NCBI GenBank assembly: GCA_029718625.1
Contig: CM056387.1
Coordinates: forward strand, 35,886,151-35,950,150
DNA length: 64,000 bases
Source: Synaphobranchus kaupii
Taxonomy: Eukaryota; Chordata; Actinopteri; Anguilliformes; Synaphobranchidae
Direction of reading: 5' to 3'
Position 1 is the stretch's first letter, and every line of letters begins with the position of its first letter. This document shows, piece after piece, positions 11,208 to 23,564 of this stretch. Made by a program: the position numbers and the translations under genes. The notes beneath the pieces were generated by a model. That model did no database searches. It was not told the origin of the DNA and worked only from the letters and a program-made list of their open reading frames with translations.

Positions 11208-13189
11208 CTATCTCTCTCTCCTTCCCTCTCTCTTTCCCTCTCTCGCCCCCACACCGTCGCCGTCACTCTCTCTGGCTGTTACTCTCTCGTTTGGAGGGAA
11301 TCCTTTGGGAATGAAGCGGTGGCGGTATGAGGAACTCATACTTTCAAACCTTCTTCGTCTGCTTCTTCTCATGAGAAGTATATAGATATGCATGTTTCAG
11401 TCACAGCTGAAGCTGATGGTTAAATACTATATGTGCTGTGCTGTGCTGTGAGTCCTGGCGTGTAGCTGAGGCCCTTGGACACAGTACACAGGGGCACTTG
11501 AGAAGAGGAGTACTCCTGTGGAGGTTACTGCTGAAGCTACCATCCAGTGTTCACCTTAGCATCAGGGCAGAGTTCCAGCTGGCAGCATTTCCCCTTATTT
11601 CTTACTTTGTCTCTCTGCATTGTAGTTGTAATTATCTTGGATGTCCGCGCACACACCTTACTTTTGTTCCTGTTGAGTACAAGGAAATTTGTATGTATGA
11701 CAGCAAAGGATTCAGTCTTTGTCCTTCTCTGATCTCATGTCATTTGTAAGCAATGGAAATACTATGTTTAAAACAAAGCCTTTTCTCTCCGATTTGCGAT
11801 GCCCAATCTCCATAGGGCTAATAATATGGTTTTATTATTTATTTTATTCATAAAATAATATTAATTAAATTTTCAAACTTTCCTGTGTGATGGTAAATCG
11901 TAGAGACTTGAAACTTGGCACACTCGTCACAAATGTATGAAATGAAGACTCCCTAAAATATAACCTCAATAAGCCTTATGGGGGCACTATAATTAAAGTT
12001 TCAATTTATACACTTTTGAATAACTCTCACACCCTTTGTCCAATTCACACCAGATTTTGTGTGAGTATTCCCTGGAAGCACCTGCACTTGCATGAAAGTC
12101 TGCCAATGCTAATTTGCATATTATTCAAAATAAGCATACAATACTTACCATTGACTTTAAAATTTTTTTTTTTTTTTACCATTTACAGTTGAAGAATTAC
12201 TGGCATCAGATGAACTTGGCTGTAATGCCCCTATCTACACAGTTTGATTAGCAGGTTCGAATTTGGGCAGGGTTTTTGCGTGCCAGCGCGGAAATGATAA
12301 TGTAAAGTAATGCTATAGCTAGCGGAATGCCATTGGAAGGCGGAATGCCGTTGGATTTGATTTACGTCACTCTTGTGCCACAAAAACATGAAAACGAAAT
12401 GATAAATTGCAAATTGAATGATCATTTACTTTTTGTCATAGATAATGTAATTACAATAAGAAACTGCTATTTAAAATGTGGTTTTTCATTTTCATTTAAA
12501 TTATGACAGGGTTGTACTGTTCGAGGACAAAATAAGTAAAATGTGAAATGGATTTGCATTAAAATTTTCAAATTGTCAGATAAAGTGCGTACATTAACTT
12601 GAAAATGAAAACGCAAAGTGGCCTTTTGCATTGTCATTTGAATGATGTCATGTTTGCGCACATTGAACGAAAATGAAATGCAATCGCCGATTTCAATTTA
12701 ATTAGAATTTTGGCGCAGATATGCATAATGGTATTCATTTAGCACCAATCTTTGGTTGTGTTATTCATTTTGTGTGTGCTTAAAACATTTTGCAAATACA
12801 AAAGGTCTTAATAAATCAGGCCATGAAGGTACAGTTTAAAAGGTGGACATGCAGGCCCCAGACTGACCAACAGAGGTCGCTGGTTAGCACCGACACTGTC
12901 ACTCTGGCTGACTGAAACCCTCTTATTTTGTGCTTTGCCCTGCAGGGCTACTGCCCAGAGTTTGTATTAGACACCGGATTATGGATACCAGATTGGATTA
13001 GATACTGAATTAGATACCAGACAGTACCCCCCACCCCCCCACCCCCCCCACAAAAAAAATAAAAATGCCTCTCTGTACCTTCCCTTCAACAAGTTAATTC
13101 TTGTGACAAAGGATTAACTTGACAACTGAACTTGACAACTGCACTTCTCATTAATAGCTTGGGTTGTTGGTGATTTATGAATGTAGCCC
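11208..13189. other. No gene; probable old interspersed repeat at 11880-12300
   Basis: TC-rich sequence at 11210-11290 is followed by unique DNA. From 11880, phrases such as GACTTGAAACTTGGCAC and CCTTATGGGGGCACTATAAT resemble a dispersed fish repeat. From 12400 the DNA is AT-rich with many AAAATGAAA-like words. No coding sequence is recognised. Confidence 0.35.
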
Positions 13190-13262
13190 TTTTCTTCATT
13201 TGCACTAATTGTAAGTTGCTCTGGATTACAGTGTCAGCTAAATGCCTAAAATGTAAAATGTA
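13190..13262 (+). mobile_element. SINE tail fragment
   Basis: TAAGTTGCTCTGGATTACAG followed by GTCAGCTAAATGCC is the 3' tail shared with the SINE copies near 6080 and 14150. Only the tail is recognised. Confidence 0.5.
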
Positions 13263-14119
13263 GGCCCATTCAGTAACTGGAATATTACCCTAACAGGCCT
13301 TAACACTGTCATCCAGCAGTCCTGCAATACTTCAAAGCCGCAATAAAAACCTCCACAGGGCTGTGGATGCTAGAGGCCAGCTCACCCACAGCCACAGGCA
13401 TTGGAAAAATACACTAAAATGCATCTTGTAACAAAATACAAAATGGCGGAGCTGTAGGTTGCTCTCAGGAGGCAAAGAGGAGGCATAGATTATGTTTGAA
13501 CCAAACAAAAAAAACCCATATTATATTATGAAATACAGTACATGCATAGTTCACACTTTTGTCTTTCGGAAATAAAAAAACTGGGCAAAATTTAAGCCAC
13601 AAGGAGAGGAAGGACACCTGCAGCCTGTTATAAAAATTGGATAAAACAAAAGAAAAGACATGGAGGTGTGCAAATAGGAATTTGTGCAAATAGGTGAAAA
13701 GACAAGTGTTCTGATTGTATGCAAACTGTCATCGGGGTTTGGGTGCTATTAAAAGTCACTATGACATTTTATCTCGACCATGCAACAAACGGGCGGTTTC
13801 CGTGTTTGTAAATGTTATCTCATTCCTGCCCACCCATATTCACTGCAATTTTCCATAAGGGGTGATTTTACAGACCAACCGCGTGGTTTAGAGGCTGGCT
13901 ATTAGCTGAGAAATGCCCCACCGTAAAAGGCACAGGCTGGTTTGTATTACGATAAAGGAAAGGGAAGCAATGTGGTTCTTTCACTGCATGACAACTTCAT
14001 TAATCACCAGGCTAATCGATAGCCGCACAGGAAATGAGAGGGAGCTGCTAAATACAGCTGTAACCCCCCAACTCTGTCCTTTGAATCATTGAATTTCATT
14101 GTTTTTTTCTCTTCTTCTA
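13263..14119. other. No gene recognised
   Basis: Unique, moderately AT-rich sequence with no clear repeat or exon. Confidence 0.5.
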
Positions 14120-14214
14120 TTATATTACATTGCTGGTATTTAGCAGACACTTTTATCCAGACAGACTTACACAACTTTAGCATTTTTACACAGAATACAC
14201 CTACTAGATAGCTA

Positions 14215-15755
14215 CAGTTGAAGTTTACATACACTTAGGTTGAAGTCATTAAAACTCAGTTAGGACATCTACTTTGTGCATGACACAAGTAATTTTTCCA
14301 AAAATTGTTTACAGATTATTTCACTTTTAATTCACTATATCATAATTCCAGTGGGTCAGAAGTTTACATGCACTAAGTTGACTGTGCCTTTAAACAGCTT
14401 GGAAAATTCCAGAAAATGATGTCATTGCTTTAGAAACTTCTGATAGGCTAATTGACATTATTTGAGTCAATTGGAGGTGTACCTGTGGATGCATTTTAAG
14501 GCCAACCTTCAAACTCAGTGCCTCTTTGCTTAACATCATGGGAAAATCAAAATAAATCAGCCAAGACATCAGAAAGATAATTGTGGAGCTCCACAAGTCT
14601 GGTTCATCCTTGGGTGCAATTTCCAAATGCCTGAAGGTACCACGTCCGTCTGTACAAACAATAGTACACAAGTAAACACCATGGGACCACGCAGCTGTCA
14701 TACCGCTCAGGAAGGAGACACATTCTGTCTCCTAGAGATGAACGTGCTTTGGTGCAAAAAGTGCAAATCAATCCCAGAACAACAGCAAAGGACCTTCTGA
14801 AGATGCTGGAGGGAACAGGTACAAAAGTATTTATATTCACAGTAAAACTAGTCTTATATCGACATAACCTGAAAGGCTGCTCAGCAAGGAAGAAGCCACT
14901 ACTCCAAAACCGCCATAAAAAAAGCCAGACTACAGTTTGCAACTGCACATGGGGACAAAGATCTTACTTTTTGGAGAAATATCCTCTGGTCTGATGAAAC
15001 AAAAATTGAACTGTTTGGCCATAATGACCATCATTATGTTTGGAGGAAAAAGGGTGAGGCTTGCAAGCCAAAGAACACGATCCCCAGGGACTGGTGCACT
15101 TCATAAAATAGATAGCATCATGAGGAAGGAAAATTATGTGGATATATTGAAGTAACATCTCAAGACATCAGCCAGGAAGTTAAAGCTTGGTCACAAATGG
15201 CTCTTCCAAATGGACAATGACCCAAAGCATTCTTCCAAAGTTGTGGCAAAATGGCTTAAAGACAACAAAGTCAAGGTATTGGAGTGGCCATCATGAAGTC
15301 AAGTCCTGACCTCAATCCAATTGAAAATTTGTGGGCAGAACTGAAAAAGCATGTGCGAGCAAGGAGGCCTACAAACCTGACTCAGTTACACCAGTTCTGT
15401 CAGGAGGAATGGGCCAAAATTCCAGCAACCTATTGTGAGAAGCTTGTGGAAGGCTACCCGAAACATTTGACCCAAGTTAAACAATTTAATGGCAATGCTA
15501 CCAAATACTAATAGAGTGTATGTAAACTTCTGACCCACTGGGAATGTGATGAAAGAAATAAAAGCTGAAATAAATCATTCTCTCTACTATTATTCTGACA
15601 TTTCACATTCTTAAAATAAAGTTGTGATCCTAACTGACCTAAGACCTAAGACAGGGAATGTTTACTTACTGTTAGGATTAAATGTCAGGAATTGTGAAAA
15701 AACTAAAGTTTAAATGGATTTGGCTAAGGTCTATGTAAACTTTCGACTTCAACTG
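14215..15755 (+). mobile_element. Tc1/mariner transposon (salmonid IR/DR type), degenerate
   Basis: A 1541-bp element is flanked by TA on both sides (14213-14214 and 15756-15757). The left outer end starts CAGTTGAAGTTTACATACAC and the right ends CTTTCGACTTCAACTG. Inner direct repeats lie at about 14350-14378 (GGGTCAGAAGTTTACATGCA) and 15516-15541. This IR/DR layout with paired 30-bp repeats matches the salmonid Tc1 class. The transposase gene inside is broken. The left outer repeat has lost the CGGA seen in the other copy. Confidence 0.95.
14538..15511 (+). pseudogene. Tc1 transposase pseudogene
   Basis: It begins at the usual ATGGGAAAATCAAA start but reaches a stop within six codons, and several later frameshifts follow. 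Recognisable stretches are the paired helix-turn-helix region (PRTTAKDLLKMLEG near 14775), WSDETKIELFGHND with the first catalytic Asp (near 14988), NDPKHSSK with the second Asp (near 15216), and LNPIENLWAELKKH with the Glu (near 15320). About 60 bp that normally encode VKHGGGS and flanks are missing near 15088. All three DD34E residues remain, but the protein cannot be made from this copy. Confidence 0.92.
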
Positions 15756-16307
15756 TATATACTGAAGCAATTCAGGTTAAATATCTTGCTCCAGGGTACA
15801 ATTGCTGTGTCTTCTCTGAAGATTGAACCTTTAGGTCCAGTAAGTCCAGTTCCATAACCATTACTACAAACACCCACACTTCTCCCATTCCAGAACCATC
15901 CAATGTTACATGTTCATGTGTTACAGACTCAGCTGTGGGGGGCGTGGGGGGGGGGGGGTATTGGATTACAGCTGTGGGGGTATGTGTTGCCGCTCTGAAT
16001 TCTCTCGGTACGGTGCTGCAAATGGAAAGACCCGCTCAATTCCGCGCCATTTCCTCATCACGCCATGAACATTATTAACATGTAGCGGCCCTGGCTGTGC
16101 AATGATCTCATCTGGGGAGGCTCCAAAGGCCTTGATTCGCAATGGGCAGAGCAGCCAGGGCAAGTGCCCGGTGTGCCAGGCCACTAGAGGTGCCAGAGGA
16201 CGCCGACTTCACTGAAAAAACATTTGATTGTTAGCACTCCAAATCAGTGGTTTGCTAGCCTGAAAGTATGGTATTTATTGCATACAACGCAGAAAAAAAC
16301 AACAATT

Positions 16308-16663
16308 ATGAAGCGTTCGAAATTAAGTGGGGAAAAATAGGTGTCGCAAACAAGAAAAAGCAAAAGGCATGGAGGCCTATCCAAAATGAACAGCGCTGTT
16401 TTCAGATGAGCAGCACAGAAGTTCAAATTTAGCTGAAGCTAATTCTGGGGTGGAAGATGACAAGCAGACTACAGAGAGATGGACCTGATGGACTCATGGC
16501 AGAGACTGAAGAAGAGGATGAGCTGCCGCAAGAACTCGACCTAACGCCAGCAGGCGAAGATGAAACAGAAAAGTTGGGCGAGTCTTCAGCTTTTAAAGGC
16601 AAAAAGGAACCACCACGAGAGGCTGCTGGTGAAGAGACGCAGCTTGGAGGTGGGGTCGGCTGA
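16308..16663 (+). pseudogene. Possible hAT-like transposase N-terminal relic
   Basis: ATG at 16308 gives MKRSKLSGEK and then a stop, followed by TRKSKRHGGLSKM in the same frame. A basic start of this kind (KRSxLSGxxxRKRKK) is usual for the first exon of some fish hAT transposases. An acidic open frame follows at 16457-16663 (EEEDELPQELDL). The match is short and from recollection, so it is tentative. Confidence 0.3.
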
Positions 16664-17129
16664 ACTCCCTACTGTTTCAGATATCTGAGGACCCCGCATT
16701 ATGGCCTAACAGAATCTCTGACTTAGCCTTATCAGAACTGAACTAGTTAAAAGAGGTTCAAAGCAGTTAGTGGACATAATTTTTCATAATATAACATAAT
16801 ATATTTCATACCATAATATAATTCAGCAGGATATGTCCCGCTCTTGTACTACAAGTTGTAGTTTTTACTTCCAGGTTACTTCCTGAAATTGTCGGATGAG
16901 TGTGCTCCTGAATCCCCTCAACAAAACCCCCGGAAATAAGGGTTTCATCCTGGGATTATAAGTGCCCCCATTTGTGAGAAAAAAGTCACTCACTCAAAAG
17001 CTTTTTGACGAAGTTGACTCAAATATGTTCCCTCAAAGGGGTGAAGGGATCATATTCGGTCACGGCCCACATATCAGCTGAGGTGGACGGAGAGATAACA
17101 ATTTTTTAGCCAATTAAACTGAGGGATGA
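16664..17129. other. No gene recognised
   Basis: AT-rich sequence, including ATAATATAACATAATATATT near 16780. No other structure is seen. Confidence 0.45.
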
Positions 17130-17280
17130 TTAGATGGCAGATTGAAAGAGCAAGGTTGGGAATTTAGCCAGGACACCAGGGAAACCCCTGCTCTTTGCAA
17201 TAAGTCTCATGGGATCTTTAATGACCACAGTGAGTCAGGACCTCGGTTTAACGTCTCATCCGAAAGACGGGAAATGCATG
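17130..17280 (+). repeat. Conserved interspersed repeat fragment
   Basis: GGGAATTTAGCCAGGACACC, then TGGGATCTTTAATGACCACA, then GTTTAACGTCTCATCCGAAA. I know these as a dispersed repeat in many vertebrate and invertebrate genomes. The class is not certain. Confidence 0.45.
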
Positions 17281-18754
17281 GAAAAGTAACGCTAACAACA
17301 TTGTATTGGATATTTTATTATAAGTTTATTATGTCTTTGTATATTAGTTGTACTTTTAATATTATGGTTAAGCCATTTTATGTAATTATGAATAGCTCTT
17401 ATTTATTCACAAAGTCATCTTTTTTACATCAGTGTATAAATATTTGCAGTGCAATATTTGGGTCTCAGTTTTGATTTCTCAAATTGTTTCTGGTGGTTTA
17501 TTTAATGGCTGAATGAGCACTTACACTTTGAGATTCGGGCTGTCTCGTCCTGTTGATGATCAATATGACTGGAATGCATGCTCTCATTTGCCGGTTTATG
17601 GCTTTAGATAGCTGATGGTCTGAAATGGCAACTTATCAAAACACAAATGCATATGAATAACCTGGATTGGAAATTACATCAGTGCTTTCAAGACCAAGAG
17701 CAACTCTTAGCAAATGTCTGCACAAAATAAACTTTATTCAGATTCACAAAGGCTGAGCAGGCACTAGCATCCAATAAAGACCTCTGACCTTTCATTTTGG
17801 AGACACTGTGCAATCATTTCTGGAAGTCTATAGGCTGATCCCTTTAGTTTAGTGGTAAATAACATTCTCTTCAGCTGTCATTCCTGTTTTTTCACCCTTC
17901 CTGGGAGTCCTAAGGAAAAGCATGTTAAAATTGCATGATTTCAGGCTTTTGCCATTCACAAAAGCAAATGACACAGAAATATAGGTTAAAGATTACACAG
18001 GCTTTTTTTCAGTTTGTTTTTTGACATTTTTGAAAGCATTCTTTTTTTGTTGCCTATTTGTTGGTGTTTTCTGTCTCTACCAGAAATTCTGGAATCCTGA
18101 GAGACAGGAAGCATGGGGATTTTTTTTTATTCTAGGAGGAACTGCTCAATGAGTTATGAAAAGCCACGAGGGTAATGGGGGCAGTTTGAAGAGGCAGATA
18201 CTGGCAACTCAAGCAGATGAGAGGCTTTATTGAGGATATTTCTACTTTTATTAGGCTGCGTATTATATTCCCAATCACAGTGACATGAACACCAGTAAAA
18301 AGTCGAAATAGGGAATCTTTGCTTTTCATTTTACGAGCCGTTTTACTGTGTTTTACTACGCGCTCGTCATGCGTCCTCTGCGGTTTTTCACACGCCGCCG
18401 AGCGATCAAACCCTCCGGCTGCATGGGATTTTGCTTGGTTGCACTCCCTCTGTTTTTCGATTTGCGGTTGTGTGCTCTGATGTGTTCTTAGTAAGACGAG
18501 GTTGAAAGATGAACAGTCATGTGTAATTGTGTAACTGCACATTGTATTCTGTTACTGCAGCTCTGTCACGCAGGTATGTGAACAGTACCATGTTGCTAGC
18601 ACAGAGGACTGGCATTGTGAACCTTTAGGATTGATGTGTTTATCTGATATTTTCCCTCATTATCCTTCTTATTTAGATTCAACTTTATTTCCTATTGGTT
18701 TTATTTTATATATTTTGCAGTACATGGAAAGAAGTCCTGCACACTGTAAGATGC
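17281..18754. other. No gene recognised
   Basis: AT-rich unique DNA. The short frames on either strand show no known domain. Confidence 0.45.
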
Positions 18755-18925
18755 TTGCAAAAAAGGCATTTAATAGGTGCAACGGTTCGGTCACATAGAC
18801 CTTTGTCAGACCTTTTTCAGGTGTGCATTTTTTTGCACCATCATTGTCTTAAAATCCTTGGCCTAAAAGTTCCCCTGCACCACAGAGTATTACACAGCTT
18901 TTTTGAGTATTGGCAATAAAGAGAT
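18755..18925 (-). mobile_element. Probable decayed PLE 3' tail with hammerhead-like remnant
   Basis: On the minus strand, CTGACAAAGGTCTATGTGAC followed by CGAACCG and GTTGCACC resembles a hammerhead core (CUGAUGA, stem-loop GGUC/GACC, GAAA) with mutations in both core strands. An AATAAATGCC-like end fits PLE tails seen elsewhere in this window. No coding part remains. Confidence 0.35.
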
Positions 18926-19341
18926 GAGGAAGAGCCAGTACTAGTCATTCCACAAAAAAATAAAAAAATAAATAAATGAGAAACTCCACAGCTACCCGGG
19001 GATAAACAGCACAAATGCGCTCTCCCTGGAGAAGGATCAGCGATGCACTGCCTGACTGCGTAGACGCTTCCCCCGGGAGCAGACAGCAGGGGTACCCACC
19101 TCAAGAGAGGAGCGACACACAACCTTGATTAGTCCCCAATATCACGCCCACCCCCCCCTCTCCCCCTGGGACCCCTCGTTAGGGAGAGATGGCACCTGGT
19201 GTGACACGGAGTGCGCCGCACCTTTAGCCTTTTCCCGTTTCACACCTGCTGTTTCCCTGCATCTCTGACACACTAAAGGGAGAAACAGGATTCGCAAAAA
19301 AACAGATCCTGCTGAGCTCACTGGTGCGTTCTGCTCCCCGG

Positions 19342-19342
<1 letters not shown>
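18926..19342. other. No gene recognised
   Basis: A-rich near 18953-18975, then unique GC-moderate sequence. Confidence 0.5.

Positions 19343-19433
<91 letters not shown>
19343..19433. repeat. CA microsatellite, about 45 copies
   Basis: Uninterrupted AC dinucleotides over roughly 90 bp. Confidence 0.98.
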
Positions 19434-19434
<1 letters not shown>

Positions 19435-19557
19435 TTATTCCTCTCTATCCTCATTAGCACTAATCTAATACAGGAGGAATACAGGCACCACAAAAGTTGC
19501 AAGAAACCCTCCTTCCTTGTTTTCATCGCAGGCCTCAGCGTCCGACCGGCCTAGCCG

Positions 19558-19579
19558 TGGGGGGGGGGGGGGGGGGGGG
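19558..19579. repeat. Poly-G tract
   Basis: About 21 consecutive G. Confidence 0.95.
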
Positions 19580-21088
19580 TGCGGCAGTGAGAGCGGGGTA
19601 GGTTCAGGTTATGGGTGATGGCAGTGGGAACGGGCTCTGTCTCGCGCTACTGGAATAATGCTGAGTGCCAAACTCCTATTTACTGTTTCCCTGGTGACAG
19701 AGCCGTCTGGAGAACTCTTATTTATTACAGCCCGTCAGGACGTGTGAGCCGGTCGCATGAACGTGAACACAAAACTCGCCGGATCACAGAGTTAAAAAAA
19801 ACCCCACAAAAAAACAAACGGTGAACCTTTCCTCCCGCAGTTCATTACAGCTTGAACACCCTTCTGAGTCCTCAGAGCCACTAGCACTGTGGTCAAGGGC
19901 AGGGTAGGCCCAAACTTTAATACATGAATGAAAAAATAGGAGAAGGAAAAAGAAAAAAGGAGCAGGGGCCACAAACGACAGAATGAATCAGGGGGTTTAT
20001 ATTTCAATTATTTCCTGGAAGTAGTACTCTCCGAGCGCTTCTTGGAAGCTCCCCGGAGCACCTGCTCCACAGACAGTCGATTATCTGACCGTTAGCAAAT
20101 GCAACTCGTAATGTCTGGGGACACACAGTAAGACACACCCACCAGCCATTGAGAAGCATATGACCATGAAGACTGAGTTGCCATGATTTGTCCAATCGCA
20201 GCAATAAAGGTACCTTTGCCATTCAAAATGAAACAATTTAAAGAAACAATCTTAAGATTTTCTATGAAGGGTCATAAGAGTGATATAATGTAACTTATTC
20301 ATTAGCCATACATTCATACGTGCTGCATAGACATTCATAAATTCTTATGTGTGATGGGAGGGGAAGGGGGTCGGAGAACCAGACGCGACCGGAAGGGGTT
20401 CTAAAAGCTATCCACTAACGTGGAACAGCCACAAGTTGGGGGAAAGAAAAGGACTAGCCTGACAGAACAGGATAAACAAAGATAAACAAAAAGGGAAATA
20501 ACTCCTGGCGAATATGCCAACTGAAATCAACCCAGAAAAGAGGGTGAATACAGGCTCGAAGACTCAAGCAGAATAGAAAGAACGAGAAAGAAAAAAACGT
20601 CCAGTTCAATAATACCAATGAGCTCAAACGAGGAGGTAGGAGAAAAAGGTAACAAAGGTTACAGCCTCCACGAGGACTGAAATAAAATTGAAGAAAGAAC
20701 TAGCTAGAGAAAGAGAATAGGAAAGGAAAAAGTCCTAGAGACTAAACCTATACTCAAGCTAACGAAGTTCCATGCGTATCTTTAACTCTTTCCTGACTGC
20801 CCAAAATAAGTCCGTTTTTACCAATACTGATTAAACACTGATTAATTCAGGTCCATTTGTCCAATTTTCATGGATTATGTCTTGTTTTTTTTTCTGGGTG
20901 AGAGAATAAACTTTTTTAAAAGAAATTGGAGGAAAATATCATCCACGAACTCGGCTCCGAAATGGCTCCTTCCTCCAAATCACGGTCGATTTTCACTTTC
21001 TTCTCCACTTTCCATTCCTCCATGTTTCAGAATCAAAGTCACCGTCATTATCATCGTTGCGCATAGTGCATATTTCAGCAACTTCGTC
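19580..21088. other. No gene recognised
   Basis: Unique DNA, purine-rich from 20350 to 20760. No transposon ends or coding region are identified before the gap. Confidence 0.45.
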
Positions 21089-21588
21089 NNNNNNNNNNNN
21101 NNNNNNNNNNNNNNNNNNNNNNNNNNNNNNNNNNNNNNNNNNNNNNNNNNNNNNNNNNNNNNNNNNNNNNNNNNNNNNNNNNNNNNNNNNNNNNNNNNNN
21201 NNNNNNNNNNNNNNNNNNNNNNNNNNNNNNNNNNNNNNNNNNNNNNNNNNNNNNNNNNNNNNNNNNNNNNNNNNNNNNNNNNNNNNNNNNNNNNNNNNNN
21301 NNNNNNNNNNNNNNNNNNNNNNNNNNNNNNNNNNNNNNNNNNNNNNNNNNNNNNNNNNNNNNNNNNNNNNNNNNNNNNNNNNNNNNNNNNNNNNNNNNNN
21401 NNNNNNNNNNNNNNNNNNNNNNNNNNNNNNNNNNNNNNNNNNNNNNNNNNNNNNNNNNNNNNNNNNNNNNNNNNNNNNNNNNNNNNNNNNNNNNNNNNNN
21501 NNNNNNNNNNNNNNNNNNNNNNNNNNNNNNNNNNNNNNNNNNNNNNNNNNNNNNNNNNNNNNNNNNNNNNNNNNNNNNNNNNNNNNNN
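21089..21588. other. Assembly gap of 500 N
   Basis: Exactly 500 undetermined bases, a conventional placeholder length. The true size is unknown. Confidence 1.
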
Positions 21589-21925
21589 AAAAAAATACTA
21601 TCAATAAAAAAAAAGCCATTGTGTATGTATAGCTATTCATTTTAACATGCAGTTATTACCAGAACCACCACCATTATCAGATAACAAGGGCGAAAGGATC
21701 TTTTCATTTACAATTGATATAAATCAATAATAAAATATGTTCATTTTAAATCAAAGATTTTCTAGCTTTAGCACAGTTGGACTCTGGGTAATTGCTGAGT
21801 AAGCACTAGGGTCCTTCATTCAGGCAGGCAGGGCTAAACTGAGGCAGCCTGTGTCTTTGAAGCCAGCTGTGCTCTGGGAAGGCCTGTTATTGTTCTGTAA
21901 TTGAGTGCAGACGAGACCCAGGATT
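21589..21925. other. No gene recognised
   Basis: AT-rich unique sequence between the gap and the CA repeat. Confidence 0.5.
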
Positions 21926-22047
21926 CATACACACACACGCACACGCACAGGCACATCCACACACACACACACGCACAGGCACATCCACACACACACACGC
22001 ACACAGGCACATGCACACACACATACACACACACACTCTCTCTCACA

Positions 22048-22106
<59 letters not shown>
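21926..22106. repeat. CA then GCAC microsatellite at outer edge of inverted block
   Basis: CA dinucleotides with an irregular CAGGCACATCCACA motif repeated about three times lead into a GCAC tetranucleotide run (about 22050-22106). The inverted satellite block starts immediately after it. Confidence 0.95.
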
Positions 22107-22740
22107 TATGAAGACCCATTGATGTCAAAAATAACGAAACACATGCACAGCAACGCCTGCTTTGATGCATGTGCAGCACAGCAGCGCCTGACGTGTCATG
22201 TAATTTCCCCATTGACTTATAACGGTCACGCGTGCACGCGTACGTTCACGCGTAATGACTGTTGCGCACCACTAATCGTATTTATGAGACGGTCCAACAG
22301 TGTCAAAAATAACGAAACACATGCGCAGCAACGCGTGTGTGCCTGCGTGATTAACTTGGTAAATTTTGGTACGCGTGCGTGTGTGTGTCCGTTGTTACGT
22401 GCGCATTGTATTTCACGCGTGACTATGAAGACCCATTGATGTCAAAAATAACGAAACACATGCACAGCAACGCCTGCTTTGATGCCTGTGCAGCACAGCA
22501 GCGCCTGACGTGTCATGTAATTTCCCCATTGACTTATAACGGTCACGCGTGCACGCGCACGTTCACGTGTAATGACTGTTGCGCACCACTAATCGTATTT
22601 ATGAGACGGTCCAACAGTGTCAAAAATAACGAAACACATGCGCAGCAACGCGTGTGTGCCTGCGTGATTCACTTGGTAAATTTTGCTACGCGTGCGTGTG
22701 TGTGTGCGTTGTGACGTGCGCATTGTATTTCACGCGTGAC
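22107..22740. repeat. 317-bp CpG-rich satellite, two tandem copies
   Basis: TATGAAGACCCATTGATGTC starts at 22107 and again at 22424, giving a 317-bp period. Inside each copy a 28-bp core containing CAAAAATAACGAAACACATG occurs twice. The unit is rich in ACGCGT and GCGC. Parts recur at 33600-33877, 33880-34080 and 40670-40956. Confidence 0.9.
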
Positions 22741-23038
22741 AAGATGATGCGCACTGCACTCAAAGCGTGTACACGCTCGTCTGTCACTGTTAGAGAAATT
22801 TTGTTATGCGTTCACACACACACCCGTTCGCATTTTTTGATGCTACGCAACCGGAAGGTCTGGAGACCCACACGTCTCATAATGCGACTGAACGTGTCAC
22901 ACACACACCTGCTTTGATGCCAATTTCCCCATTGACTTATAACGGTCACGCGTTCACGTGTAATGACTGTTGCGCACCACTAATCGTATTTATGAGACGG
23001 TCCAACAGTGTCAAAAATAACGAAACACATGCGCAGCA

Positions 23039-23146
23039 TCCCGCGTACATGGACGCGTACATGGCCGCGTACATGGACGCGTACATGGCCGCGTACATGG
23101 ACGCGTACATGGCCGCGTACATGGACGCGTACATGGACGCGTACAT
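23039..23146. repeat. 12-bp CpG-rich minisatellite (in L1)
   Basis: GCGTACATGGAC and GCGTACATGGCC alternate, about nine copies, so the period is effectively 24 bp. Equivalent blocks sit at 23898-23980, 29768-29848, 30619-30698, 31473-31553, 32320-32400, 33152-33257, 34176-34222, 34330-34374, 40010-40060, 40162-40210 and 40317-40340. Confidence 0.95.
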
Positions 23147-23341
23147 GAATTTTTATTAAAAATTAAAAATCTAACAAAAAAGATCATTTGTTTTATAATT
23201 GCCTTGAAGATCAAATGTTCATATAGAACTAGGGCTGCAACTAGCTATTTTGATAATTAGAAGAAGTTTTGTAGTCCAAGGCAGCTCTACAAAATTAAAA
23301 AGCCTTTATTGAATGGCTCACGTTATTTAGAATATTAAAAA

Positions 23342-23383
23342 ACCAACATGTTTCGGCCTACATAGGGACTTCATCAGCTGGTG
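23342..23383 (-). ncRNA. Hammerhead ribozyme motif, PLE type (L1)
   Basis: On the minus strand the order is ACCAG, CUGAUGA, a CCU/AGG-type stem II, GAAAC, the self-complementary AACAUGUU, then GGU. The conserved core strands are intact. The flanking ACC/GGU can pair as stem I. The very short palindromic stem III is the form seen in PLE hammerheads. Stem II has an apparent mismatch. Activity is untested. Confidence 0.6.
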
Positions 23384-23522
23384 CTGAAAGAATGGAACAA
23401 TATATAACATAGCCAGAAGGGGTCAGTCGAGATACAATCTATTAAATAGATCGTTATATAGATCATTATGTCAAATGAATAAACAATATTACTTACAAAA
23501 TAATGCATCAAACTAATACATA

Positions 23523-23564
<42 letters not shown>

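Larger units (their letters stand above)
14120..15880 (-). mobile_element. tRNA-derived SINE interrupted by a Tc1
   Basis: On the minus strand a head with GGTTCAATC (B-box-like, about 15822) runs through CCTGGAGCAAGATATTTAAC and CTGAATTGCTTCAGTA. It stops at the Tc1 (14215-15755) and resumes after it with CTGGATAAAAGTGTCTGC near 14146. Removing the Tc1 and one TA restores a continuous SINE, which shows the order of insertion. Confidence 0.7.

Noticed and set aside
20870..21640. Frames of about 190-245 residues spanning 21089-21588
   Set aside because: Most of their length is undetermined N in the assembly gap.
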